NCBI GenBank assembly: GCA_036939975.1 | Contig: JALLPB010001281.1 | Span: forward strand, 1 to 10,445 | Length of the DNA: 10,445 nt | Direction: 5' to 3' | Origin: Cyclostephanos tholiformis | Taxonomy: Eukaryota; Bacillariophyta; Thalassiosirophyceae; Thalassiosirales; Thalassiosiraceae | In this document: piece after piece, positions 1-7,191 of the stretch | Layout of the letters: every line of letters begins with the position of its first letter | Numbering within the stretch: the first letter of the stretch is position 1 | Program-made: the position numbers and the translations under genes | The notes under the pieces: model-generated | What the model saw: only the letters and a program-made list of their open reading frames with translations | What the model was told of the DNA's origin: nothing | The model's database searches: none

Positions 1-15
1 TTGGCCAGGGTGATC

Positions 16-134
16 CACTTCATTTTTAAGCATTAAAATAAGCTCATAATTTTCTACTCCCAACCTGAACTACATATCACTCATTTACACTCATTTTTCA
101 CTTCAGGGGAAACATTATCCACCTGCCTAGGTCA
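16..134 (+). repeat. Left terminal inverted repeat
   Basis: This pairs with the reverse complement of 10323-10445. Bases 16-55 match the right copy without a substitution, apart from one extra A in the right copy after CACTTCATTTTTAA. Bases 102-134 (TTCAGGGGAAA, then TTATCCACC and CCTAGGTCA with small differences) match at 30 of 33 positions. Bases 56-101 are poorly conserved and need small gaps. The repeat may begin up to 10 bases further left, since the right copy is cut by the window edge. Confidence 0.9.
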
Positions 135-811
135 CCTCCTGCTTCACCTCTTTGTCATGGAACTCATAGTAGCACTCATCATGATTGTCAATCATTTATG
201 AATATTCCCAGCATTTCACTCTAGTTCTGTTTTGGAGGATATTTGTGCATTGTTCCTAATTTTGCGATCCCTTTGTTTCTGGTTTGACAAAGTCCTAATA
301 TGTATTATTCTAAATTGTGTGTTTAAGCAAAGAGGAAAGTGGCAGGAATGGCTGTTTCTTTTGCCTAGTAAAAATTGCTCTAGGGAGTGAATGGTGGGAT
401 GAAGATTTTTGTGTGCATAGCCTGGTCTTTTGATCAATGGCAATATGATGCTGTGTTTGCTTGTTGGAAGCAAGGCTTGAACAAAAAACAATGAGGAAGC
501 AATGCCGATGGATGGTAAAAGATCTGTGGAGATGAGAGATTCTGTCTCGTCTCCAATGATGTTCGAATCGTTTCTATCTAAGAATGATCCTACTTGCTTC
601 TGTCTAGAAAAAATTATTGGTGTGCTATGGTACTTACCAATCGTACATGAGCATAAGCTTGTCCTGGGTACTGGGAGCTAGGGCACCAAGTAAATCCTGA
701 CCATTGTACACCAAGGTAGTTGGCACTATTGGCTACCTGCAATTTTCTTTTGGGTGGAAAAACTTGTTGTGCAGGACCCAGGAATCACCAACAGCAGACC
801 CCATTGAAATT
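135..811. other. AT-rich unique sequence, no gene seen
   Basis: No reading frame here looks coding. The longest, on the minus strand across 216-491, has no recognisable domain and a composition typical of chance frames. I see no RNA gene and no tandem repeat. It lies directly inside the left terminal repeat. Confidence 0.6.
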
Positions 812-860
812 CTGTAAATTCAAAACTATGTATGGAGTGTCTCCATATTCAAATTTACAG
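812..860. repeat. Short foldback with 9 bp outer and 6 bp inner stem
   Basis: The outer arms CTGTAAATT (812-820) and AATTTACAG (852-860) are perfect inverted copies. An inner stem ATGGAG/CTCCAT (832-837 and 841-846) closes on a three-base TGT loop. The stems are separated by unequal internal bulges of 11 and 5 bases. It could be a cruciform-forming sequence or the remnant of a very small foldback element. Confidence 0.6.
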
Positions 861-934
861 GTTGTCTTTGCTATGTAATTTCAAATTTAAGAGTTATATG
901 GTCATTTTGTGAAGCTTTTTGAAGTGCCAATTTG

Positions 935-1074
935 ATATTCAGATAAGCAAAAAATTTAAATGTCTGTCGTCATCGTCGGTGTGTGTCATTGGTGTGTGTA
1001 AATGAAATTCCTACGTAGAATATAATTTGACCACGTGCAGTTCCTATGTCATTTCTACGAAGGGGGGGGGGGGG
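935..1074 (+). repeat. Dispersed repeat family, copy A
   Basis: It starts GATATTCAGATAAG, continues with an AATTTAAATG core, a GTCATTGGTGTG segment and a CTACGTAG palindrome, and ends in a run of 13 G. Copy B (1103-1250) shares the start, the core and the CTTCGTAG/AAGGGG end. Copy C (4287-4353) shares the core, the GTCATTGGTGTG segment and the terminal G run. It is non-coding. Confidence 0.55.
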
Positions 1075-1102
1075 CGATTATGGTATTGGACTGTCCACAT
1101 AA

Positions 1103-1250
1103 GATATCAGATAAGAGAAATAATTTAAATGTATGGCATCACAGGCATCACAGGCATCACAGATTCGTAGGATTTGAGTAATGGTTCCCACGTACTTTTT
1201 GTGTTAATTAAATTCCTTCGTAGTCTTTTTCTAAGGGGCTGTATGCATTT
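1103..1250 (+). repeat. Dispersed repeat family, copy B
   Basis: It begins GATATCAGATAAG, 168 bases after the matching start of copy A, and has the same AATTTAAATG core. A 9 bp triplication has replaced part of the middle. The end carries CTTCGTAG and a shorter G-rich stretch. Similarity to copy A is clear at both ends and weak in the middle. Confidence 0.5.
1135..1161 (+). repeat. 9 bp tandem repeat, three exact copies
   Basis: Three consecutive perfect copies of GGCATCACA sit inside copy B of the dispersed repeat. They look like a slippage expansion private to that copy. Confidence 0.9.
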
Positions 1251-1377
1251 GGACTTATTGTGTACTCATTCGACTTTTTGCATCATACCAGTGCTCCTAC
1301 ATATCATATGTATGTGAGTTTTGTACCAGATGAGGACATGTAAAATCATAAATGCATACAGATCGGTAGGTACCAAC

Positions 1378-1630
1378 CATAAGAGGAGTTGCATTTGCAA
1401 TCTTCTTAAAATGCTCTGCCACGTGGAAGAGGGCCTGTCCTTTGATTTGTGCCTGAATCTCGGGCCGATCAAGTCTCAGCACTTGCTGCTGGGCTGGGCC
1501 TCTGCGAAAGCTGCCCAACTCTAAAAGTTAGGCTTTGCATGCATCCTCTTGCTTGCTTTAGATTAGATTAAAATAAAGCTCACAATTCCTGCTTGAAGTC
1601 AGCTTCTTTTCAAGCTCTTCTTTCCTTAAG
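1378..1630 (+). repeat. 253 bp direct repeat, copy 1 (LTR-like)
   Basis: It aligns without gaps to 4020-4272 at a constant offset of 2642 bases, with 7 mismatches (about 97% identity). Both copies start CATAAG and end TTCCTTAAG, and similarity stops abruptly on both sides. A same-orientation pair enclosing 2.4 kb suggests the LTRs of a small or coding-free retrotransposon (TRIM or LARD type). The sequence just inside copy 1 begins TGGTGC, as a primer-binding site would. Against this, the ends are not TG...CA, no polypurine tract precedes copy 2, and I found no 4-6 bp target duplication. A segmental duplication is the alternative. Confidence 0.85.
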
Positions 1631-1737
1631 TGGTGCTCTATCACGTTTCGGACTCATCTTCCATCCTCTTTTTGATTGTCAAGTTTTTATCGTGCCGAGG
1701 CCCCATCGTCATGTCGACCGGCAAAAATTGACATTAA
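1631..1737. other. Spacer containing relics of the 29 bp repeat family
   Basis: This lies just inside direct-repeat copy 1. From about 1694 it carries GTGCCGAGG and then GTCGACCGGCAAAAATTGAC, which resembles units of the 29 bp array that starts 500 bases later. The 31 bp array therefore sits between sequences related to the 29 bp family. Confidence 0.45.
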
Positions 1738-2001
1738 GATTATTTGTGCGCGGGCCGATTATTTGCGCATGGCAAGCTGCCGTTGCTGATTGTTTGCATG
1801 CGGCCATTCGCTTTTGCCAATTGTTTGCGCGTGGCCATTCGCCGTTCCCAATTGTTTGTGCGCGGCCATTCGCCATTGCCGATTATTTGCACGTGGCCAT
1901 TCGCCATTGGCCGTTGCCGATGCCGATTATTCGCACGCGGTCATTCGCTGCCCGGCCATCGCTGATTATTTGCATTTGTGGCCAGCTGCCCGGCCGTTGC
2001 C
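1738..2001 (+). repeat. Minisatellite array 1, ~31 bp unit
   Basis: Seven full units start at 1757, 1788, 1819, 1850, 1881, 1925 and 1964, after a partial first unit. Lengths are 31, 31, 31, 31, 44, 39 and 38 bases. The core is GATTATTTGCGCG followed by TGGCCATTCGCC. The longer units contain extra GGCCGTTGCC-type insertions. Units differ mainly by C/T and G/A at CpG sites. Several overlapping frames stay open across it, but the peptides are repetitive and no gene is supported. Confidence 0.88.
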
Positions 2002-2175
2002 ATTATTGCGCTGCGGCATTCGCCGTTATGACCCCCCTAGGCCATTCGCCGCAATTGTGTCTGCCATTCGTGCTATTCGCGCCCCCCCTGGCCATCGCCG
2101 AATGATACAGCCATTCGAGCTATCGTGCCTCCGGCCATTTGCCTATTGTGCCCGAGGCCATTTGCCGCCGATTTT
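2002..2175 (+). repeat. Degenerate tail of array 1
   Basis: Spaced copies of GGCCATTCGCC and its variants (GGCATTCGCC, TGCCATTCG, GGCCATTTGCC) continue without a regular period, interrupted by CCCCCC runs. This looks like an older, decayed part of the 31 bp array. Confidence 0.55.
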
Positions 2176-2220
2176 GGTCGACAATAAACATTCCTCGCGC
2201 CTATGAGCGTCCATATCGTG

Positions 2221-2520
2221 CCGACGGGTGATCGTTCATAATCTTCGCACCGACGGGCGACCATTAATAATCATCGCGCCGATGGGCAAAAATCAACATT
2301 CATCGCGCCGACGGGCAATCGTCAGTAATCATTGTCAGTAATCATCGCGCTGACGAGCGAATATCAACATTCATCGCGCCGATGGGCGATCGTCAATAAT
2401 CATCGCGCTGGCGGGCACAAATCAATATTCATTGCACCGACAGGCGATAATCAACTACCATCGTGCGGACGGGCAACCATCAAAAATCATCATGCCAATG
2501 GGCGCTGATCAGTCATCATT
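2221..2520 (+). repeat. Minisatellite array 2, 29 bp CpG-rich unit
   Basis: Units of 29 bases start at 2221, 2250, 2279, 2308, 2350, 2379, 2408, 2437 and 2466, with a partial unit at 2495. The core is CATCGCGCCGACGGGC. The unit at 2308 is 42 bases long because TCAGTAATCATTG is repeated within it. Most units alternate between a GATCGTCAATAATC-type and an AAAATCAACATTC-type middle, giving a 58 bp higher-order period. There is no spacer diversity, so it is not a CRISPR array. Confidence 0.9.
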
Positions 2521-3487
2521 TGATTGCCATATTTTATTTTTTGGAGCCGTGCTAACCTCTATTTTTTCTCCAACACCTATTTTGTTTTTTGCTGCAGATA
2601 ATATCATGCTGCTGCCTCTGGGGACATTTGCCACCCATACCATCATTTGTTGGCGCCGGGCCCAATGTGGCTTCTGCATAATCAAGTAATTCACGCCTTG
2701 CTACAATCAAGCTTCTGTACTTTGAGTTGCAGAAATTCAACCAAATTGGTTATTGGCGATTGCCACCCCTATCCCACTGGGTTGCCTATCGATGATGATG
2801 AGCAGTTTTGCTCGCTTTGGCTTTGCCCCGAAGGACGCTTCGGATAGCCCCTACACAATCATTAGTCAGAGAGTGCCAGCCAGCATCAATTTGCCTTTTA
2901 GGACCATGGACTGCGTGGCAACACTTGAGTGCAGCATATTCAAGAGTGAGGAAGATGGGATCGATGGGCATTTGTAATAGCCCCGAGCACATCATCATCA
3001 CATTGCACAGGCTGGTTACCTGTGTGTATTCGCTCTCCCTGCCCACATGGCGTGGCCTTGCCCCCCGGACATCTTCTCTGATTCATGATTTGATTGTGCA
3101 CCCGGGGCAGGCACACCCATGGTTTCGCATTTCTAGTAAGCCATGCCAAGCGAACACTCTTCTTCCAACCAAAGCCATGTTGGCCATCGCTGCTCAAGTT
3201 GTTGCTCCCCATGGCGAACCTGTTGCCGTCCTTGCCGAGAAACCTATCTAAGGCACATTGGAATGTTTGAATTCATCCAGTGCCTGACTGAATTTTTTGC
3301 CGCACAATCATTCAGCATGGGGATCGCTACCCCTTCAGGGAGGTTATTAATCGATGACCCAAATTTTGCAGGGCACCGCTTGCATTGTTATCAAAAGGCT
3401 TTCGAGCACGGTGATTCATCATTCGGGACGACGTACTACACTGGTTTTCTTCAATTGTGTTAGGTATCATCACCCAGCGATTCATAT
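2521..3487. other. Intervening sequence, no gene supported
   Basis: Overlapping frames are open on both strands between 2808 and 3251, but none has a recognisable domain, a consistent codon bias or a plausible product. Near-equal openness in several frames argues for chance. The stretch lies inside the direct-repeat-bounded unit. I see no RNA gene. Confidence 0.5.
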
Positions 3488-3661
3488 CATGCCTATGACA
3501 AAAGGTCATACGAGTCATTATGCCAATCCCATCCCATGCCTATGACAAAAGGTCGTACGAGCCATTCAACCAATTCCATTCCATGCCTCTGACAAAAGGT
3601 CATTGGTTCCATTGCATCCACATGCCGGATGTGTTGTTCAGCTACCCTTGACAAAATGTCA
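3488..3661 (+). repeat. Array 3, 47 bp units each with a TGAC...GTCA dyad
   Basis: Units begin at ATGCCTATGACAAAAGGTCA: 3489, 3536 (47 bases later) and 3583 (47 bases later). A fourth dyad lies at 3649. The first dyad is TATGACAAAAGGTCATA, with perfect 6 bp arms. The second has one arm mismatch. The third keeps TGAC/GTCA, and the fourth reads TGACAAAATGTCA with 5 bp arms. The dyad is retained after the rest of the unit has decayed. Confidence 0.75.
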
Positions 3662-3867
3662 TTGGTGCCTGCTTTGCCATTGGCACCCCCAGTGATGTGC
3701 GACTGCTTTGCATCATGCCGCCATCACCCCCAATTTTTTTAGTAAAGCAGCCAAAAGGGGCCCTGGTGTTCGATTCCCAGGGTGTAATTCGTGAATGTAT
3801 TCAAACACATGTGCAATGACCATCGCCAGCTCTACTAGCTCTGAGCCATCAGCTTCAACGAAGTCAG
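3662..3867. other. Spacer with a T-arm-like hairpin
   Basis: At 3761-3782 a perfect 6 bp stem CCCTGG/CCAGGG encloses the loop TGTTCGATTC, which resembles a Pol III B box. An A-box-like TAGTAAAGCAGC lies at 3740-3751. The A-to-B distance of 28 bases is too short for a tRNA and no acceptor stem is seen. At most this is a tRNA-derived fragment. Confidence 0.25.
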
Positions 3868-3948
3868 CATCATTTCAGCATCATTTCAGCATCATTTCAG
3901 CATCATTTCAGCGTCATTTAAGCATCATTTCAGCATCACATCATTCAG
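3868..3948 (+). repeat. 11 bp tandem repeat, CATCATTTCAG
   Basis: Four perfect copies (3868-3911) are followed by CGTCATTTAAG, another perfect copy (3923-3933) and a 15-base degenerate copy. The variant unit differs from the consensus at only two positions. Confidence 0.95.
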
Positions 3949-3956
3949 CTTCAAAT

Positions 3957-4162
3957 TCAGAATTTGCCACGTCTCAGAGCATGTGACTCAGCCTCCCTCG
4001 TCAACATTTTGTTTGCCCACATAAGAAGAGTTGCATTTGCAATCTTCTTAAAATGCTCTGCCACGTGGAAGAGGGCCTGTCCTTTGATTTGTGCCTGAAT
4101 CTCGGGCCGATCAAGTCTCAGCACTTGCTGCTGGGCTGGGCCTCTGCGAAAGCTGCCCAACT
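3957..4162 (-). other. Possible exon fragment within and beyond the direct repeat
   Basis: On the minus strand an open frame of about 67 codons begins just after CTAACTTTTAG, which resembles a fungal branch point plus 3' splice site, although the branch-to-AG distance is short. The peptide has a charged, helix-like composition with segments such as DRPEIQAQIKGQALFHVAEH. It runs past the repeat boundary into unique sequence before stopping. The equivalent frame in copy 1 (1297-1518) shares the first ~45 residues and then diverges. No family is recognised. It could be chance: both copies are open because they are recent duplicates. There is no convincing start codon. Confidence 0.22.
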
Positions 4163-4272
4163 CTAAAAGTTAGGCTTTGCATGCGTCCTCTTGCTCGCTT
4201 TAGATTAGATTAAACTAAAGCTCACAATTCCTGCTCGAAGTCAGCTTCTCTTCGAGCTCTTCTTTCCTTAAG
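4020..4272 (+). repeat. 253 bp direct repeat, copy 2 (LTR-like)
   Basis: This is the partner of 1378-1630. It keeps CpG at four sites (around 4184, 4196, 4236 and 4253) where copy 1 has TpG or CpA. The remaining three differences are at 4027, 4215 and 4250. It is followed within 15 bases by copy C of the dispersed repeat whose copies A and B lie upstream of copy 1, so related sequence flanks the direct-repeat unit on both sides. Confidence 0.85.
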
Positions 4273-4286
4273 CTACTCACGTACAA

Positions 4287-4353
4287 ATCAAATAAGTTAA
4301 AAAAATTTAAATGCCTGTCTGTCATTGGTGTGATTTCATTTTTTTGGGGGGGG
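4287..4353 (+). repeat. Dispersed repeat family, copy C (truncated)
   Basis: It contains ATCAAATAAG, then AAATTTAAATG, TGTCATTGGTGTG and a terminal run of eight G, matching copies A and B upstream. It begins 15 bases after direct-repeat copy 2. It is shorter than copies A and B. Confidence 0.5.
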
Positions 4354-4367
4354 CTGGGGAGCATTTC

Positions 4368-4475
4368 GACAAATTGAGCGGCGCAAAAGTAAAAAATAAA
4401 GGCTGGATGGGGGGTGTTTTGGCATCATTTTGGCTGACAAATTGAGGGGCCCAAAAATAGAAAAATAAAAAATAT
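4368..4475 (+). repeat. Direct repeat pair, ~33 bp, 68 bases apart
   Basis: GACAAATTGAG followed by GGCGC or GGCCC, then an A-rich stretch ending in AAATAAA, occurs at 4368 and again at 4436. The spacer is G-rich. It is non-coding. Confidence 0.6.
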
Positions 4476-4973
4476 GTCAAAGGTCATCAAACAAAAACAA
4501 AAAAATATCTATCAACTACTATAGTAAAAACAGCCTTAAACAAATTATGTTATGTTTCTATTCAAAATGGCTTGCAGAGGCAATTCCAATAATAGAAACA
4601 TATTATTTTTTACAGTAGCAATCAATTGTCGGAGCCCACTTCTATTTCCAACATTGACATAAATACCATAACACAAAATTTCTACCATCATACTAACTAG
4701 GGTTAAACTGCTACACAATATTAGTAATAATATTAACAAACAACGAAATTTCCAAGGTTTTTGCCAAAGGCCCCATCGGCTTGTAGTTATGAAAAATAAA
4801 AAAATAAAAAGACTGACTAGCTGACACTCTATCTTTTATCCAATCGGGCCCTCATCACGAGCTCATCATGGTGCCAATAGCGCCACCTTATGCCCAGGAC
4901 ACATGCAAAATAAGTTCTGGTCCTTCTCCCACTCCGGGGGGGGGGGAAGAATGTGGGTCTTGAATTGATTTTG
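4476..4973. other. AT-rich sequence, no gene seen
   Basis: The minus-strand frame at 4545-4739 is short and hydrophobic without a recognisable motif. A small AATATTA/TAATATT inverted pair lies near 4720. Runs of A and a nine-base G run near 4938 are present. No supported gene or RNA. Confidence 0.55.
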
Positions 4974-5000
4974 TGGAGCTCTATAAACTCCACCAAATCA
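4974..5000. repeat. Small hairpin with TATA-like loop
   Basis: Arms GTGGAG and CTCCAC flank the loop CTCTATAAA, and the match extends outward with one mismatch (TTTTGTGGAG against CTCCACCAAA). The CTATAAA could be a TATA-like element, but no credible gene starts downstream. Confidence 0.35.
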
Positions 5001-5688
5001 CCTCCCTGGTGGCCACTCTTCTGTCATCTCACCCCCCAACGTGACTCTTTCCCTCATATCCTCCCCCCCAAATTGTCACCAACAGTTGATTGTTGCCTAG
5101 GATGAGAGCTGCAGCACCCACCAGTATCCTGCCGGCCGCTGGTTACCCATCATGACCCGATCATTGTCTCTTGCTGTTCATTCGTCCTCGGCCCCACCGA
5201 TGCCATCATCTTCATCTTATCATTGTCTTTACCATTGTTGTTTCTGTCCTTAACGTTGGCATTGTCTCATCCCCATTATGGGGTCATGTTGCATTGTCCA
5301 ATCGCATTGTCCCATTGCATCTTCTGGCATATCATTGATTGGTGTGTACCACCATGTTGTGTTGCAATGGTATGTATTTGATTGTTGCATTCCTTCTCTA
5401 TTGGTTTGGATAGCTGGGAAGATTTTTTACACTCTTGCCACCACAATATATCTTGCATCATTGGACTGCCACATAATTCCAAGCGCTCAAGCCGGCTTGC
5501 ATCCGCCTCCTAATGGGGAGGGCGTCAAGCAAGGCTGTCATTCAACCTCGGATGTAATGAGTCACCCTCAGTGGCTTGGTTGTTGTTATCATGCTAGAAC
5601 AATGCCGTCACCTTCCTGTCCATCGAGGATGATGATAGAGGGGTGGCGGACAGTTGTCTGACAATAGATCCTGCCTCCAGGGCAGGTT
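5001..5688. other. Pyrimidine-rich, CATTG-rich sequence, no gene supported
   Basis: Many scattered CATTG and CCAT words and C runs occur. The longest plus-strand frame (5278-5661) gives a peptide with no recognisable domain, and its minus-strand shadow is equally open. I treat it as non-coding. Confidence 0.5.
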
Positions 5689-5722
5689 GGGGCAGGCAGC
5701 GGGTCAAACACAGGGGGTGGGG
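5689..5722 (+). other. Potential G-quadruplex sequence
   Basis: Four G tracts (4, 3, 5 and 4 G at 5689, 5701, 5713 and 5719) are separated by loops of 8, 9 and 1 bases. This fits a long-loop quadruplex pattern on the plus strand. Stability is uncertain because two loops are long. Confidence 0.4.
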
Positions 5723-6110
5723 TTGGCTGGATGATGAGCGGTGCTGACAATGCTACGATGGGGGGAAGGCCACTACGATGATGATGACGAAGATACGACA
5801 ACATACGACAATGATACAATGACAATGCTGATGGCATCACAGGAAAATACAACAATCAAACATGACAATGGACTCAGGGCACCCTTTGCCTCCATTGTGG
5901 GAGGAGGAACAAGAAGAATGGTCTGGAGGAGGATGAAAGAGGGGATGATGGTGAGGAGGAGAGGGGTCGGGAGATGAGATCCCACTACAATGCCATCATC
6001 ATCCTGGGCACAACGAGGGTCGATTCCAATCAATGCAATGTGAGTGTGAAGGCGACGGTGGCAGTGGAGGCCGTGATTGGGTTGTGTGTGTGTGTTTTTT
6101 TTTTTAGTGG
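5723..6110. repeat. Low-complexity GAT/GAC and GGA-rich tract with TG and T runs
   Basis: Imperfect ACGATG, GATGATGAC and AGGAGG words dominate to about 5970. A (GT)n run followed by ten or more T lies near 6083-6105. The minus-strand frame here owes its length to this composition and ends in a poly-serine stretch, so I do not call it a gene. Confidence 0.6.
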
Positions 6111-6856
6111 TAGGGTAAGGGGTAGGACCACCACCCAAAACCAACTTGGTTGGCCTACTTCCAGTCAGGACAACCTCTCCCCAGCATCTGCAGATGCACC
6201 ACACTGTAGACAAGCAATGGTTGATGCATGCAGATGGATCCGAGTCCAGTTAAGAGGCAAGAATTGGGGATATTTTTTGGGGAGGTGGGTTTTACAGTAA
6301 GGTGGGTGGCAGGACCATGAGGTATGATGAATATGACTCAACAACCAACCAAAAACAATCAGGTAAAATGGAGAGGGAAATCATACAGGATGCACAACTT
6401 GATGGGGAAGTGAGGAGAGTGCAATCATATCAATTTTGGGGTGATCGAGTTGGGAGGAGGATAAAAATGAAAGTGTACTAATTTATTTTTTTCTTAAACA
6501 ATTTACATTGTTCAATAAAATCCCCCGACATCTCCCTCGACCAGTCCATTGCAACAAGGTTGCAGGGAGGGGGTGGCTAAAAATTAGATGGCAACTTTGT
6601 TGATAGGCAGGGAAGAGGCCTAGGTACATAGTTTCTACTACTTATCCAACTAGAAACCCCACCTGTGTGCTCTTTAGGCTGTGCGCTGTTGTCAATATTG
6701 GGAGTCCATATGCTAAGAAACCATATTAATTCTGACATATTTGAGACAAAAGTTACTGCCCATCTGGCCATTGGGCTATCCAGCAATTATATTTCGGAAA
6801 GAATTAGAATAGCACTGAGAAAAGAGAAATGAGAAAGAAGAAGAAAAACTTTCCTA
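6111..6856. other. No gene supported
   Basis: A minus-strand frame at 6577-6786 is open for 69 codons but has no recognised domain and no clear flanking signals. A purine-rich AGAAAGAAGAAG stretch precedes the foldback that follows. Confidence 0.45.
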
Positions 6857-6955
6857 GAAAAAGTTCCCAGCTATCCAAGTTGCCGAATATAATCCCAGCC
6901 TAAGGCTGAGATTGTTTTTTTTTGGATACTCTGATAGCAGGGAAGTTGCTTTTTC
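6857..6955. repeat. Nested foldback (~100 bases) with T9 run
   Basis: The outer arms are 6857-6876 (GAAAAAG, then TTCCCAGCTATC) and 6933-6955 (GATAGCAGGGAA, then CTTTTTC), matching as an inverted repeat with a 4-base indel. Inside, 6891-6913 forms a near-perfect 23-base palindrome with one mismatched pair (AATCCCAGCCT/AGGCTGAGATT), followed at 6915 by nine T. This fits a foldback element remnant or a structured transcript with a Pol III-type stop. Confidence 0.5.
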
Positions 6956-7191
6956 TTGCAGTCTTTCTTTTCCGCTTTTTCAGGCTTTTAAATTAATTTC
7001 CCAAGCAGAAAAAATAATCACAGGCCCAATCTGGTAGCTGATAGTTTGATAGCTTGAGAGCAGAGGAATTCTCATTGTGATCAAAGGAAATGACCTGAAC
7101 TACTACATAAATAAAAAGTTATTTTTACTCAAGAGTTGTATTGCTCCATGGATGGAACTGGACATAGGGATATGCAACTTTTTGTTTTTTG
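6956..7191. other. Unremarkable AT-rich spacer
   Basis: No open frame of interest. Several GATAGC/GATAG words near 6933 and 7040-7056 echo the arm of the preceding foldback. Confidence 0.4.

Noticed and set aside
1593..2206. Long open plus-strand frames across array 1
   Set aside because: They are by-products of a 31 bp minisatellite. The peptides are repetitive in several frames at once and have no domain.
2221..2520. 29 bp repeats as a CRISPR array
   Set aside because: Units abut directly with no unique spacers, units diverge from one another, and the context is eukaryotic-looking with no cas genes.
2808..3251. Plus-strand open frame of 147 codons
   Set aside because: No domain is recognisable, the opposite strand is about equally open, and it reads as a chance frame.
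3740..3782. tRNA-like A box and T-arm-like hairpin
   Set aside because: The spacing between the A and B boxes is only 28 bases, the T loop is 10 instead of 7 bases, and no acceptor or anticodon arm can be drawn.
3989..4019. Polypurine tract before direct-repeat copy 2
   Set aside because: The sequence there is pyrimidine-rich and mixed, so it gives no support to a plus-sense LTR retrotransposon.
5773..6213. Minus-strand open frame of 146 codons ending in poly-serine
   Set aside because: Its length comes from GAT-rich and GGA-rich low complexity, and a T run and TG run cross it.
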